From Candidatus Aminicenantota bacterium (GTDB taxonomy: Bacteria > Acidobacteriota > Aminicenantia > Aminicenantales > UBA4085), in assembly GCA_003141555.1 (NCBI GenBank), contig PLMN01000019.1:1-64000 (forward strand): a DNA stretch of 64,000 nt. Direction: 5' to 3'. A model generated the notes under the pieces. The model ran no database searches. It was not told the origin of the DNA and saw nothing but the letters and a program-made list of their open reading frames with translations. The translations under genes were made by a program, and so were the position numbers. Below, one piece after another: positions 30,338-39,665 of the stretch (position 1 is the first letter of the stretch; every line of letters starts with the position of its first letter).

Positions 30338-33114
30338 CGGCCGAGATCCCGGACGACCGCCTCGCAGCGCGCGCAGAGGTTCGGATGATCCACGCTCGTC
30401 CCCACGTGGGTCGAATAGTTCCAGCAGCGGACGCACTTGCCCCCGGGAGCTTTCGCCACCGCGATGCCGACGCCCTCACCCTCCCCGTCGGCCAGGACGA
30501 CGGCCGAGACGATGAACAGGGACGCCAGGCCGGCCCGGTGCTTGTCCAGGAGAGGCCGGTCCGCCGGCGGCACGCGGAGCGTGACCTGGGCCTCGAGCGA
30601 ATTGCCTATGGTTTTCCGTTCGCGCGCGCTTTCAAGCTCCTTGAGGACGCGTTCCCGGAGGGCGATCAGGGCCCGCCATTCGGACTTTTCCGCCTCGCCG
30701 AGGATGACGTCTCCGCCGATCGCCGGGAAGGCCTCGAGATGGACGGACTGCTCCTTGCCCCGGAAAGCGGGCATGACCTCCCACGCCTCCTCCGCGGTGA
30801 AGGGCAGGATGGGCGCCATCAGCCGGAGCGTGTCCTTCAGGATCCGGAACATCGCCGTCTGCCCCGACCGCCGGAGCCGCGACGCCTTTCCGGAGCAGTA
30901 CATCCGGTCCTTCAGGATGTCGAGATAAAAGGCGCTCAAATCCACGGTGAAGAAATTGTAGAGGGCGTGGAAGACGGTGTGGTATTCGAACTCCTCGTAG
31001 CCGCGGAGAACCTTGGCTCCGACCTCGGCGGACGCGGCGAGCGCCCAGCGGTCCAGGCCGTCCATCTCCGAAGCCGGCACGGAGTCCCGGTCGGGATTGA
31101 AATCGGAGAGGTTCCCGAGGAGGAAGCGCCAGGTGTTGCGGATTTTGCGATAAGCCTCCACCACCCGCTGGAGGATCTCGTCGCCGAACGGCGCATCCTC
31201 CTTGTAGTTCAGCATGGCGGTCCAGAGCCTGAGGATCTCGGCCCCGTTCTGGGCGATGATGGTCCGGGGCTCGATGACGTTCCCCGCCGACTTGGACATC
31301 GCCCGGCCCTTGGCGTCGAGGATGAAGCCGTGGGTGATGCAGGTCCGATAAGGCGAGGCGCCCTTGGCCTCGACGCCGATCACGATCGAGCTGTTGAACC
31401 AGCCGCGGTGCTGGTCGTGGCCCTCGATGTAGACGTCGGCCGGCCAGGGAAGGTCGGGCCGGTGGCCCAGGATGCCGTGGCTGGCCCCGGACTCGAACCA
31501 GACGTCGAGGATGTTGTGCTCCTTCTCGAACGCCGTTCCGCCGCATTTCGGGCAGCGGGTCCCGGAGGGCAGGAGGTCTTCCGCTCCGCGGACGAACCAG
31601 GCGTTCGAGCCCTCGGCGGCGAAGATGTCCGCGACGTGGAGCGTCGTCGCTTCGTTAGCCAGGATTTCGCCGCAGGCCCGGCAGGCGAAGGCGGGGATGG
31701 GCACGCCCCAGCTGCGCTGGCGCGAGATGCACCAGTCGGGCCGGCTCTCCATCATCCCCGCCATCCGCTCTTCTCCCCAGGCGGGGATCCAGCGCACGCG
31801 CCGGATCTCGTCGAGCGTCCTCTGCCGGAGCCCGCCCTCGTCCATGGAGATGAACCACTGGGCCGTGGCCCGGAAAATGACCGGGTTCTTGCAGCGCCAG
31901 CAATGCGGATAGGAATGGGAGATCTCCCCTTCCTCGAGGAGCGCGCCGTCGCGCCGCATGTCGTCGTTGATCAGGCGGTTGGCCTTGAAGACGCTCATCC
32001 CGGCGTAGCGGGCCACATCCGGGGTGAACCGGCCCTCGTCGTCCACCGGGGCATAGATGTCCAGCCCATAGGCCCGCCCGGTCTGGTAGTCCTCCAATCC
32101 GTGCCCCGGGGCCGTATGGACGCAACCCGTGCCGTCGTCGAGAGTCACATAGTCGGCCAGGACGAACAGCGAGTCGCGGTCGATCCACGGATGGCGGGCT
32201 TTCAGCCCCTCGAGGTCGCGGCCGAGGATGGTCGCCAGGATCTTGGGATCCCGGATCCCCAGCATCCCGGCGATCTTGGGCACCAGCGTCTTGGCGACGA
32301 TGTAAACGTCCTCGCCGCTTTCGAAGGCGGCGTATTCGTGTTCCGGATGGAAGGCGATCGCCAGGTTGGCCGGCAGCGTCCAGGGGGTCGTCGTCCAGAT
32401 GATGACCGAAGCGCGGCGGCCGCGAAGCTCCGGGATCTTCGCCCCGAGGTCCGTCGCCATCGGGAATTTGACGTAGATCGAGGGCGACGTCTTGTCCTTG
32501 TAGATGATCTCGGCTTCGGCCAGGGCCGTCCGGCAGGTCGGGCACCAATGAACCGGGCGCTTGCCCTTGAAAACGTTGCCCGCGGCGAAGAACGCGGCGA
32601 GATGGCGCAGGACCCCGGCTTCGTAGCCGGGGGCCATGGTCAGGTACGGATCGTCCCATTCCCCGAAGACGCCGAGCCGGATGAAGTCCGACCGCTGGAT
32701 GTCGACGTATTTCAGGGCGTAGGCCCGGCACTCCTCGCGGATCTCGATGATCGACATGTCCTTCTTCCGGTCGCCGAGGAGCTTGTCGACGTGAATCTCG
32801 ATGGGCAGCCCGTGGCAGTCCCAGCCGGGGACGTAGGGCGCGAGGCGCCCCTGCATGGTCCGGGACTTGACGATGAAGTCCTTGAGGATCTTGTTCATGG
32901 CCGTGCCCAGGTGGATGGTCCCGTTGGCGTAGGGCGGGCCGTCGTGGAGGACGAACGTCGGGTCGGCGGCGTGCTTGCGGAGGATTCTCCCGTACAGGCC
33001 GGTCTCCTTCCACTTTTTGAGAAGCTCGGGCTCCTTCTGGGTCAGCTTTGCCTTCATGGCGAAGGCGGTCTGAGGCAAGTTGAGCGTACTTTTTACGTCG
33101 AAGGGTTCGGCCAT
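30334..33114 (-). CDS. ileS: isoleucyl-tRNA synthetase
   Basis: A 926-residue class Ia synthetase. The ATP motifs are DGPPYANGTIHLGT (HIGH equivalent, with Thr in the last place) and GRAMSKSAGN (KMSKS equivalent). The editing CP1 domain contains the threonine-rich WTTTPWTLPAN. A C-terminal zinc finger (CVRCWNYS and CARCEAVV) marks the bacterial type 1 form. Length is normal. GGAG precedes the ATG. It is the first gene of ileS-lspA-lgt-rluD. No T-box is visible in the 229-bp upstream region. Confidence 0.96.
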   Translation of the reverse strand: MAEPFDVKSTLNLPQTAFAMKAKLTQKEPELLKKWKETGLYGRILRKHAADPTFVLHDGPPYANGTIHLGTAMNKILKDFIVKSRTMQGRLAPYVPGWDCHGLPIEIHVDKLLGDRKKDMSIIEIREECRAYALKYVDIQRSDFIRLGVFGEWDDPYLTMAPGYEAGVLRHLAAFFAAGNVFKGKRPVHWCPTCRTALAEAEIIYKDKTSPSIYVKFPMATDLGAKIPELRGRRASVIIWTTTPWTLPANLAIAFHPEHEYAAFESGEDVYIVAKTLVPKIAGMLGIRDPKILATILGRDLEGLKARHPWIDRDSLFVLADYVTLDDGTGCVHTAPGHGLEDYQTGRAYGLDIYAPVDDEGRFTPDVARYAGMSVFKANRLINDDMRRDGALLEEGEISHSYPHCWRCKNPVIFRATAQWFISMDEGGLRQRTLDEIRRVRWIPAWGEERMAGMMESRPDWCISRQRSWGVPIPAFACRACGEILANEATTLHVADIFAAEGSNAWFVRGAEDLLPSGTRCPKCGGTAFEKEHNILDVWFESGASHGILGHRPDLPWPADVYIEGHDQHRGWFNSSIVIGVEAKGASPYRTCITHGFILDAKGRAMSKSAGNVIEPRTIIAQNGAEILRLWTAMLNYKEDAPFGDEILQRVVEAYRKIRNTWRFLLGNLSDFNPDRDSVPASEMDGLDRWALAASAEVGAKVLRGYEEFEYHTVFHALYNFFTVDLSAFYLDILKDRMYCSGKASRLRRSGQTAMFRILKDTLRLMAPILPFTAEEAWEVMPAFRGKEQSVHLEAFPAIGGDVILGEAEKSEWRALIALRERVLKELESARERKTIGNSLEAQVTLRVPPADRPLLDKHRAGLASLFIVSAVVLADGEGEGVGIAVAKAPGGKCVRCWNYSTHVGTSVDHPNLCARCEAVVRDLGR

Positions 33115-33161
33115 GGATTTCTCCGCAATTCCTTGAATACCAATCGATTATAAAACAACTT

Positions 33162-33189
33162 ATTTTATCCCTCCGGCCCGAAAAGTCAA
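33162..33189 (-). promoter_or_regulatory. candidate promoter of ileS
   Basis: On the minus strand TTGACT (33189-33184), 16-bp spacer, TAAAAT (33167-33162). A second TATAAT (33152-33147) lies closer to the gene without a -35 match. Confidence 0.5.
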
Positions 33190-33201
33190 CCGAGGCGCGA
33201 G

Positions 33202-33283
33202 GCCCTGCCGGGCGCACTCGCTCGCGATCTTAGGCGCGAGCGAGTACGACGGAACCGGATCCCCAGGCAAAGCCTGGGGCCCC
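33202..33283. repeat. double-hairpin dispersed element, copy B
   Basis: Same orientation as copy A at 11287-11367. Hairpin 1 is a perfect 11-bp stem (33216-33226 with 33235-33245, 8-nt loop). Hairpin 2 is a perfect 8-bp stem (33261-33268 with 33272-33279, loop AAA). It lies between the divergent ileS and outer-membrane-barrel promoters. Confidence 0.8.
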
Positions 33284-33295
33284 CCTCCCGTCGCC

Positions 33296-33324
33296 TTGAT
33301 TCCGGGAACCGCCTCGCCGATAAT
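33296..33324 (+). promoter_or_regulatory. promoter of the outer-membrane-barrel gene
   Basis: TTGATT, 17-bp spacer, GATAAT, 16 bp after hairpin 2 of the repeat and about 20 bp before the ATG. The geometry parallels the def promoter after copy A. Confidence 0.65.
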
Positions 33325-33343
33325 GGGCCGGAGAGGTGGCCTC

Positions 33344-34210
33344 ATGAGGAAAGACGCCGGAGCCCTGGTATTCGCTGCCGCCCTAGCCGCGGCGGCGCTC
33401 GTCCCGTCCGCCTCGGCCGCCGTGTCCCTCAAGCTCAAGGGCGGCGGCTTTTACGCCGCGGCCTCGGAATTCAACGCCGGGCTACAGGGCGTGTGCGATC
33501 TCGCCGTGGCTGCGGCTTCCTATACAGGCGATTACCGCCCCCTTCACTTCGGAACCCAAATCGGCGCGGAGATCGTCGTGGATCTCGGAGGCGGATTCGG
33601 ACTCGGGCTCGGCGTCGACTTGCAGCGCGCGAGCCGGGAGAGCGCTCTCGAGTACGCCTCGCCTCTTTTTTCGGAATCCGATACGATCGCGCCGCGCATC
33701 ACGGCCGTTCCGCTCGCCCTCAATCTCCACCGCGAATGGCGGATCGGCCGGTCGTTTTCGTTCGACGCCTATGCCGGGATCGGATGCACCTGGGCCACGT
33801 TCCATCAGGAATATCGGACGGTTTCCGATTTCTTCGACTACCGGCAGACGGACTCGTTCACGGCCCATAAGGCGGCGTTCGGCGGGCAGGCCGGCGTCGC
33901 CCTGGAATTCGAGATCGCCCGCGCTGTGGGGCTGTTCGTCCAAGCCGAAGGCCGGCTGGCGGCCTTGACCGAACTCCGCGGCGATAGGACCATCTCGGGA
34001 TCTTATTTCCTGGGCCCCGTGCCGGAGGAGACCAGCCCGGCCTATCTTTGGGCCTATACGCTGACCGTATCGGCCAGAGCGTTTCCCCAGCTGGCCGTGT
34101 CCCTCGCGGCGCCGACGGCGGGGACCGGAGAGATGATCGACAACGTCCACAAGGCCCGCCTCGATCTGAGCGGGGCTTCGCTTTCGGCGGGGATCCGCAT
34201 CCGGCTGTGA
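33344..34210 (+). CDS. outer-membrane beta-barrel protein (porin-like), candidate
   Basis: A 288-residue protein with a clear signal peptide (LVFAAALAAAALVPSASAA, cleavage near residue 27). Alternating amphipathic strands follow, starting VSLKLKGGGFYAAASEFNAG, with several Tyr/Phe-rich strands, and the protein ends in a strand (GASLSAGIRIRL). This is the pattern of small 8-12-strand outer-membrane barrels such as the OmpW/PorT-like groups, but no family signature is certain. The ATG at 33344 fits GGAGAGG 7 nt upstream and the signal peptide; in-frame starts upstream lie in the promoter. Confidence 0.65.
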   Translation: MRKDAGALVFAAALAAAALVPSASAAVSLKLKGGGFYAAASEFNAGLQGVCDLAVAAASYTGDYRPLHFGTQIGAEIVVDLGGGFGLGLGVDLQRASRESALEYASPLFSESDTIAPRITAVPLALNLHREWRIGRSFSFDAYAGIGCTWATFHQEYRTVSDFFDYRQTDSFTAHKAAFGGQAGVALEFEIARAVGLFVQAEGRLAALTELRGDRTISGSYFLGPVPEETSPAYLWAYTLTVSARAFPQLAVSLAAPTAGTGEMIDNVHKARLDLSGASLSAGIRIRL

Positions 34211-34259
34211 CGCGCGGCGGTCGCCGGCGCCCTGACGGGCCCGCCGGCCCGCCTCGCCG

Positions 34260-35834
34260 TCAATCCACCCGGAAGTGGGCACCCAGGCTGACGGGGTTGG
34301 CCAGGGCGGCGTGGGTGATCATCAGCGCGACCCGGATGCCGTGCTTCAGCCCCACGAGCTTGACGTCCATGGCCGCTTCCCGGTAGAACTTCTCGATCCG
34401 GTGCAGGAGATACTCCAGGTCGGCCAGGGCCCGCTCGAGGCGCTTCGTCGTCCGAACGATGCCCGCGTAGTTCCACATCGTGGTCCGGATGGTCAGCCAG
34501 TCCTGATTGATCAGCGCGGGATCGATCGCCTCTTCCCGGGCCGGGTAGTACCACTCGTGGATATCCGAGGCTTTGAAGGGGACGCCGCCCTCGAAGCGCG
34601 CGGCGATATCGCGCCCCGCGCGGGTCCCCCAGACCAGGCCTTCGAGGAGCGAGGTCGAAGCCAGGCGGTTCGCCCCGTGGAGGCCGGTGCAGGAGACCTC
34701 TCCCACGGCATAAAGCCCCGCGAGAGATGTCCTCCCCCACCCGTCCGCCAATACCCCTCCGCAGCTGTAGTGGGCCGCGGGGACGACGGGGATCGGCTCC
34801 CGGGTGATGTCGATGCCGAAGCGGCGGCAGGTTCGGTAGATGTTCGGGAAGCGCTTCCGGATGTCGATCTTGGCGTAGGAGGCGAGATCGAGGAGGACGT
34901 AGTCGGAGTTGGTGTTGATCATCTCCTCGTAGATCGCCCGGGTCACCACGTCGCGCGGAGCCAGGTCCTTTCGCTCGCTGTAATCCTGCATGAACGTCCG
35001 CCCGTCCCGCGTCTTGAGCCGGGCTCCTTCCCCGCGGACGGTCTCGGAGATGAGGAAGCTGTCCGCGTCCCGATGGAAGAGGGTGGTCGGGTGGAACTGG
35101 ATGTATTCCATGTTGACGATGCGCGCCCCGGCCCCGTAGGCCATGGCGTAGCCCGCGCCGATCGTGCCCCGCGGATTGGACGTGTGGAGGTAGATGGACC
35201 CGCATCCGCCCGTGGCCAGGATTGTCTGGGCGGCGAAGATCCGCTTGACCGTTCGCGCGCCGTTGTCTAGGACGTAGGCCCCGATGCACCGCGGCTCGTG
35301 GTAATAAGCGATCGGGTCGCGGGAGTGGTGCGGGACGGTCAGAAGGTCGACCGCCGTATGGTCGGCCATCAGGACGACGTTGGGCTGGCGGCGGAGCGCC
35401 TCGATGAAGCGCTCCTCGATCGTCCGGCCGGTCGTGTCCCGGACGTGGAGGATGCGCCGCCGCGAGTGCCCGCCTTCCTGGGCGAAGTCCAGCTTCGATC
35501 CGTCCCCCCGAGTGAACGGGACCTTGAGCTCATCGATCAAAATGGAATCGACCAGGGGCTTGCTTTCGCGGACGAGAATGTCGACCGCTTCGGGATTGCT
35601 GATGCCGTCGCCGGTCTTGATGATGTCGGCCCGGAGAAGCTCGGGGTCGTCGTCCGGCCCGAGCGAGACGATGCCCCCCTGGGCATAGAACGTGTTGGAT
35701 TCCTCGGGCGCCGTCGCCTGGGTGATCACCGTAACGTGGAGCCCGCGCTTGGCCGCCTCGAGGGCGGCGCTCGCGCCGGCGATGCCGCACCCGATCACGA
35801 GGACGTCGGTCTTGAGCGGAGTATCCTTGGTCAT
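34260..35834 (-). CDS. nadB: L-aspartate oxidase
   Basis: A 524-residue flavoprotein that oxidises L-aspartate to iminoaspartate, the first step of NAD synthesis. It has the N-terminal FAD loop GCGIAGASAALEA, the SNTFYAQGGI segment, the catalytic region with HPTTLF and SETVRGEGARL, and the C-terminal ~100-residue helical domain (LERALADLEYLLHRI). Succinate dehydrogenase flavoprotein is the near relative, but HRDADSFLISE and synteny with nadC favour NadB. Its ATG overlaps the nadC stop in ATGA. No quinolinate synthase (nadA) is in the window. Confidence 0.93.
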   Translation of the reverse strand: MTKDTPLKTDVLVIGCGIAGASAALEAAKRGLHVTVITQATAPEESNTFYAQGGIVSLGPDDDPELLRADIIKTGDGISNPEAVDILVRESKPLVDSILIDELKVPFTRGDGSKLDFAQEGGHSRRRILHVRDTTGRTIEERFIEALRRQPNVVLMADHTAVDLLTVPHHSRDPIAYYHEPRCIGAYVLDNGARTVKRIFAAQTILATGGCGSIYLHTSNPRGTIGAGYAMAYGAGARIVNMEYIQFHPTTLFHRDADSFLISETVRGEGARLKTRDGRTFMQDYSERKDLAPRDVVTRAIYEEMINTNSDYVLLDLASYAKIDIRKRFPNIYRTCRRFGIDITREPIPVVPAAHYSCGGVLADGWGRTSLAGLYAVGEVSCTGLHGANRLASTSLLEGLVWGTRAGRDIAARFEGGVPFKASDIHEWYYPAREEAIDPALINQDWLTIRTTMWNYAGIVRTTKRLERALADLEYLLHRIEKFYREAAMDVKLVGLKHGIRVALMITHAALANPVSLGAHFRVD

Positions 35835-36682
35835 GGCCGTCTCCCGTGCGCCTTCCGGAATTCGAGGCTGAGGTCGATCGCGGAGATGGAATGAGTCAGG
35901 CGACCGACGGAAATGAAATCGACGCCGAGGGCCGCGATCCCGCGGACGTTCGCCAGGCTGACGTTGCCCGACGCCTCGATTCTGACCCGGCCGGCCGCCC
36001 AGGCCACGACCTTGAGCATGGCTTCGGGGGGCATGTTGTCCAGCATGATCCAGTCCGCGCCCGCGGCCACGGCGGACCGGGCCTGGCGGAAATTCGTGAC
36101 CTCGGCTTCGATGAGCAGGCGCCGCCCGATCTTGCGACGGGCGCGCGCGACCGCTTCCCCGACGTCGCCGACGCTCGCCACGTGGTTGTCCTTGATCAGG
36201 ACCATGGCCGACAGGTCCCGCCGGTGGTTGGTCCCTCCGCCCATGCGGACCGCATATTTCTCGAGGTCGCGCAGGCCCGGCGTCGTCTTGCGGGTGTCCA
36301 GGATCCGGGCGCCGGTCCCGGCGACGGCATCCACGTAAGCCCGGGTGGTCGTGGCGATGCCGGACATCCGCTGGACGAAGTTCAGGGCCGTGCGCTCGGC
36401 CGCGAGGAGGGCGCGGGTCCGGCCCGCCACCTCGGCCAGCGCGTCGCCGGGCTCGAACCGTTCGCCGTCCCGGATGAGAATCTCGAAGGACGTCTTAGGG
36501 TCGATTTTTTGGAAAACCCGGCGGGCGACGTCGATCCCCGCCAGGACGCCGGGCGCCTTCGCCATCAGGACGGCCCGGGACCGGACTCCCATCGGGATGA
36601 GGCTCTCGGAGGTGATATCGCCGTGGGGTATGTCCTCTCGGAGCGCGGCCGCGATCAGGCCTTCAACAAGCTTCATGTTCAT
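35831..36682 (-). CDS. nadC: nicotinate-nucleotide pyrophosphorylase (carboxylating)
   Basis: A 283-residue quinolinate phosphoribosyltransferase. Signature residues are visible in LDTRKTTPGLRDLEKYAV, GGGTNHRRDL and VLIKDNH, with the phosphate-binding IEASGNV near the end. It converts quinolinate to nicotinate mononucleotide. It is the first gene of nadC-nadB (4-bp overlap). The ATG lies only 7 nt after a consensus TATAAT, so the transcript may have no leader; no Shine-Dalgarno is seen. A second ATG two codons later is possible. Confidence 0.94.
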   Translation of the reverse strand: MNMKLVEGLIAAALREDIPHGDITSESLIPMGVRSRAVLMAKAPGVLAGIDVARRVFQKIDPKTSFEILIRDGERFEPGDALAEVAGRTRALLAAERTALNFVQRMSGIATTTRAYVDAVAGTGARILDTRKTTPGLRDLEKYAVRMGGGTNHRRDLSAMVLIKDNHVASVGDVGEAVARARRKIGRRLLIEAEVTNFRQARSAVAAGADWIMLDNMPPEAMLKVVAWAAGRVRIEASGNVSLANVRGIAALGVDFISVGRLTHSISAIDLSLEFRKAHGRRP

Positions 36683-36689
36683 GGCGATG

Positions 36690-36719
36690 ATTATAGGTGT
36701 TTTCGCCGAGGACCGTCAA
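36690..36719 (-). promoter_or_regulatory. sigma70-type promoter of nadC-nadB
   Basis: On the minus strand TTGACG (36719-36714), 18-bp spacer, TATAAT (36695-36690). Expected start of transcription falls on or next to the nadC ATG. Confidence 0.75.
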
Positions 36720-36808
36720 ACGAAGCGGCATGGGGCCGTCTGAAAAACGGGGGGCCAAGACCCGGCCCTTTCCCTCCGAAATCGTGATCGAATGACCGCG
36801 GCCGGGTC

Positions 36809-39472
36809 CTACTCCCCCCTCAGCTCGAAAACATAGCGGCCGGAGCCCGCCTTGATCACGAGAGCGGATGCGGTCTCCTCGACGCCGCGCACGCCCTCCG
36901 CGCCGGAAACGTATTTCTTGTCGGCCCAGACGACTTTCCCGCCTTCCGAGAGGACGATATTCCGGAGGTTGAACTTGGGCAGGACGATCTCGGCTTCGCT
37001 GCCTACGGGAACCACGGCCTCCATCGCCAGGCTCCTGTCCTCGCGGCGCCACGCTGACACCACCCGGCCGCGGATCGTGTCCACCGCTCCGGAGGCGAAC
37101 ATGAGGTCACGGACCATCTGGGGTTCGAGCCGGATCTTCTCGAAAGCCGCCACCTGCGGATCGAGGTTGATCCCGGCCAGGGCTTTATAAAACCACACCC
37201 CGACGCTGCCGAACATGGGGTGGTTGTGGGAATTCATCGATGGCCCCTCGCGGCGCTGCCAGAGCTCCCAGAGCGTCGTCGCCCCGTTTTCGATCATGTA
37301 GCCCCAGCTCGGGTACGTCGTCTGCGTCGCCACGTCGTAGGCCAGGTCGGAGTTACCGAAACGGGTCAGGACCTCCATGATGTACTTCGTCCCGATGATG
37401 CCCGTCGTCAGGTGGGACGCGTTTTTATAAGCCAGGTTGTCGAAGAGATTGCCCCAGGCGGCGCCGCGTGCGTCGTCGGGCGCGAGCTCGAGGAACAAGG
37501 CCAGGGCATTGGCCGTCTGGCTGCCGTTGGCGTAGTTGCCCGTCTTCGGATCGAAGTATTCCTTGTGAAAGGCGGCTTTGATGTCCTCGGCCAGTTTAGC
37601 GTAGGCTTTGGCCTCGGCTGCGTTCCCCAGAACCTGGGCGATATCGGACAGGATCTTGACGTCGTAATAATAATAGAACGAGGAGACGATAGCCCCCGGC
37701 GTTTTGTCCACCGCGACCCAGTCGCCGTAATAGCTGTACTTGAGCAGGAGCCCGTTCTCGGCCTTGCTCCTGAGGAATTCCACGTACTTCTTCAAGCCGG
37801 GGTATTGTTCCTCCAGGATCCGAGTGTCGCCGCAGTAGCGGTACATGTACCAACAGAGGAGCGGGTAGGCCGTCCCCCACGCGGGATCGGCCGGCCGGCT
37901 GCCCCAGATATGGGGGACCGTGTCGGTGATCGTGCCGGCCGCGTCCTGGACGTCGCGGATGTCCCGGATGAAGTTCGTATAAAAGGCGGCCATGTCGAAA
38001 TTCATCAGCGCCTCTTCGGCCGTGCCCTGGGCGTCCCCCATCCAACCCATGCGCTCGTCGCGCTGGTTGCAGTCGGTCGGAATGCTGTGGAGGTTGGTCT
38101 TTTGCCCCCAGGTGACGATGCGCTGAATTCCGTTCAGGACGGGCTTGGAGGCGGCGAACGAGCCCGCCTGCCGGACGCTCGAATGTACCACCCGGCCGCG
38201 GATCGAATCCGCCGTCGGCACACCGGGAAAGCCCGTCACTTCGACATAGCGAAAGCCATGATACGTGAAGCGCGGCTCCCAGGCCTCCTCGCCCTCGCCC
38301 TTGAGGATGTAGACATCCTGAGCTCGCGCGCTGCGGAGGTTCTCCTGGTTGATCATCCCGTCGGAGTACAGGAGCTCCGCGAACCGCAGCTTGACCGCCG
38401 CCCCGCGCGCTCCGGTCACACGGAGGCGGGCCCAGCCGCTGGCATTCTGGCCCATGTCGAACACATAGACGTCCGGCCGGGGCGTCGTCATTTTCAGGGG
38501 GACCAGGGTGTCCATGACCCGGATGGGAGGCATCATCTGAGCCGAGAGGACGCCCCTCGGCCCGGCTACGGCCGCGGCTTTTGTCCAGCCCTTGTCGGCG
38601 AATCCCGGCTCGTCCCAGCCGGGCATCTCGAGTCGGGCGTCATACGTCTCGCCGTTATAGACGCTGTCCTCGACGACCGGCCCGGACATGGCCTTCCAGG
38701 TCGCGTCGCTTACGACGCTCATCGTCTTGCCGCCGGCGAGCTCGATGTTGAGTTGGAAGAGAAGCGCCTTGCCTTTGAACCAGCCGTCCCCCAGCATCAC
38801 GCCGACAGCGTTGGCCCCCGCCTTGAGCATCGAGGTGACATCGTGGGCGACATAGAGCGCCCGCGTGTCATAGGTCGTCCAACCCGGATCGAGGACGTTC
38901 GAACCGGCCTTCCGGCCGTTGATCCGGAGCTCATGGTAGCCGAGCCCGCAGACGTAAGCCGTGGCCCGGACGACGCTCCCGGGGACGTCGAATTCCTTGC
39001 GGAGCTGGTTGGCCCCGCCGATCCAGGAACCCTGCCAGTCCCCCTTCGTCAGGAGGCCGGTCCCGAAGGACGCGACGGCGCTGTAGGGGCTCTCTTGGCC
39101 GTCCTTGTCCCAATACCTGACCTTCCAATAATAGCGCCCGTCGCTCGCCAAGGACTTGCCCTTGTAGACGACATGGGTGAACGCGGCCGAGGGAACCTTG
39201 CCGCTGTCCCAGGCGTCTCCTTTCTCGCAGGAAGGAACCGTGGAGACGATCACCTGGTAGGCCGTCTGGGCCTGCCCCCGGCCGGGATGGCGGGGAATCC
39301 AGAACAGCCGGGGTAGTTGGACGTCGATCCCGAGCGGGTTGATGAGGTACTCGCAACGCAGAGCGGCGGGGGCGATCGGCCCTTCCTCTCCGGCCGCGGC
39401 CCGGGTCAGCGAAAAACAGAACGTCAGGAGACCGATGACGATCAAGGCCTTGACGGGAATTGCGAATGGCAT
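36809..39472 (-). CDS. secreted GH78 alpha-L-rhamnosidase
   Basis: An 887-residue exported enzyme. A signal peptide covers residues 1-25. Next come a fibronectin-like N-terminal domain, the carbohydrate-binding beta domains (LGYHELRINGRKAGSNVLDPGWT is diagnostic), the (alpha/alpha)6 barrel and a C-terminal beta domain. The catalytic region shows TDCNQRDERMGWMGDAQ (general acid in the DER part) and the later NGATTLWELWQRREG with the putative base Glu. Length is typical. It removes terminal alpha-L-rhamnose from plant or microbial glycans. GGGAGGG lies 5 nt before the ATG. It is monocistronic, with 126 bp to the nadC start region. Confidence 0.93.
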   Translation of the reverse strand: MPFAIPVKALIVIGLLTFCFSLTRAAAGEEGPIAPAALRCEYLINPLGIDVQLPRLFWIPRHPGRGQAQTAYQVIVSTVPSCEKGDAWDSGKVPSAAFTHVVYKGKSLASDGRYYWKVRYWDKDGQESPYSAVASFGTGLLTKGDWQGSWIGGANQLRKEFDVPGSVVRATAYVCGLGYHELRINGRKAGSNVLDPGWTTYDTRALYVAHDVTSMLKAGANAVGVMLGDGWFKGKALLFQLNIELAGGKTMSVVSDATWKAMSGPVVEDSVYNGETYDARLEMPGWDEPGFADKGWTKAAAVAGPRGVLSAQMMPPIRVMDTLVPLKMTTPRPDVYVFDMGQNASGWARLRVTGARGAAVKLRFAELLYSDGMINQENLRSARAQDVYILKGEGEEAWEPRFTYHGFRYVEVTGFPGVPTADSIRGRVVHSSVRQAGSFAASKPVLNGIQRIVTWGQKTNLHSIPTDCNQRDERMGWMGDAQGTAEEALMNFDMAAFYTNFIRDIRDVQDAAGTITDTVPHIWGSRPADPAWGTAYPLLCWYMYRYCGDTRILEEQYPGLKKYVEFLRSKAENGLLLKYSYYGDWVAVDKTPGAIVSSFYYYYDVKILSDIAQVLGNAAEAKAYAKLAEDIKAAFHKEYFDPKTGNYANGSQTANALALFLELAPDDARGAAWGNLFDNLAYKNASHLTTGIIGTKYIMEVLTRFGNSDLAYDVATQTTYPSWGYMIENGATTLWELWQRREGPSMNSHNHPMFGSVGVWFYKALAGINLDPQVAAFEKIRLEPQMVRDLMFASGAVDTIRGRVVSAWRREDRSLAMEAVVPVGSEAEIVLPKFNLRNIVLSEGGKVVWADKKYVSGAEGVRGVEETASALVIKAGSGRYVFELRGE

Positions 39473-39623
39473 GCGTCCCTCCCTGAGATGTCGGCGCGGC
39501 GGGAACCGTCCGCTCGCGCGGGAAAGAATATCACGTTGGCCAAAAAAAGTCAGGCCATCGGAGAAGGCCCTCGAAATCCCCCTCCCGGGCGGGCGGCGGC
39601 CGCGGCCCTGGAGGAGTGAACAA

Positions 39624-39652
39624 TTGCCAACGGGCGCCGTTTATGAAAGAAT
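39624..39652 (+). promoter_or_regulatory. candidate promoter of tldD-tldE
   Basis: TTGCCA, 17-bp spacer, AAGAAT, ending 13 bp before the first ATG. It lies in the 193-bp gap between the divergent GH78 and tldD genes, which otherwise shows nothing notable. Confidence 0.4.
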
Positions 39653-39665
39653 CTAGCGATTGCGA

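Noticed and set aside
30385-33153. A plus-strand frame of more than 900 codons antisense to ileS
   Set aside because: High G+C keeps the opposite strand free of stops. The translation is Asp/Gly/Arg-rich with no family signal, while ileS on the minus strand is unmistakable.
33115-33201. T-box leader before ileS
   Set aside because: The leader is short, has no T-box consensus and no terminator hairpin.
34211-34259. Terminator between the barrel gene and nadB
   Set aside because: CGGGCC pairs with GGCCCG around a 4-nt loop, but no T run follows on either strand, so I did not call it.
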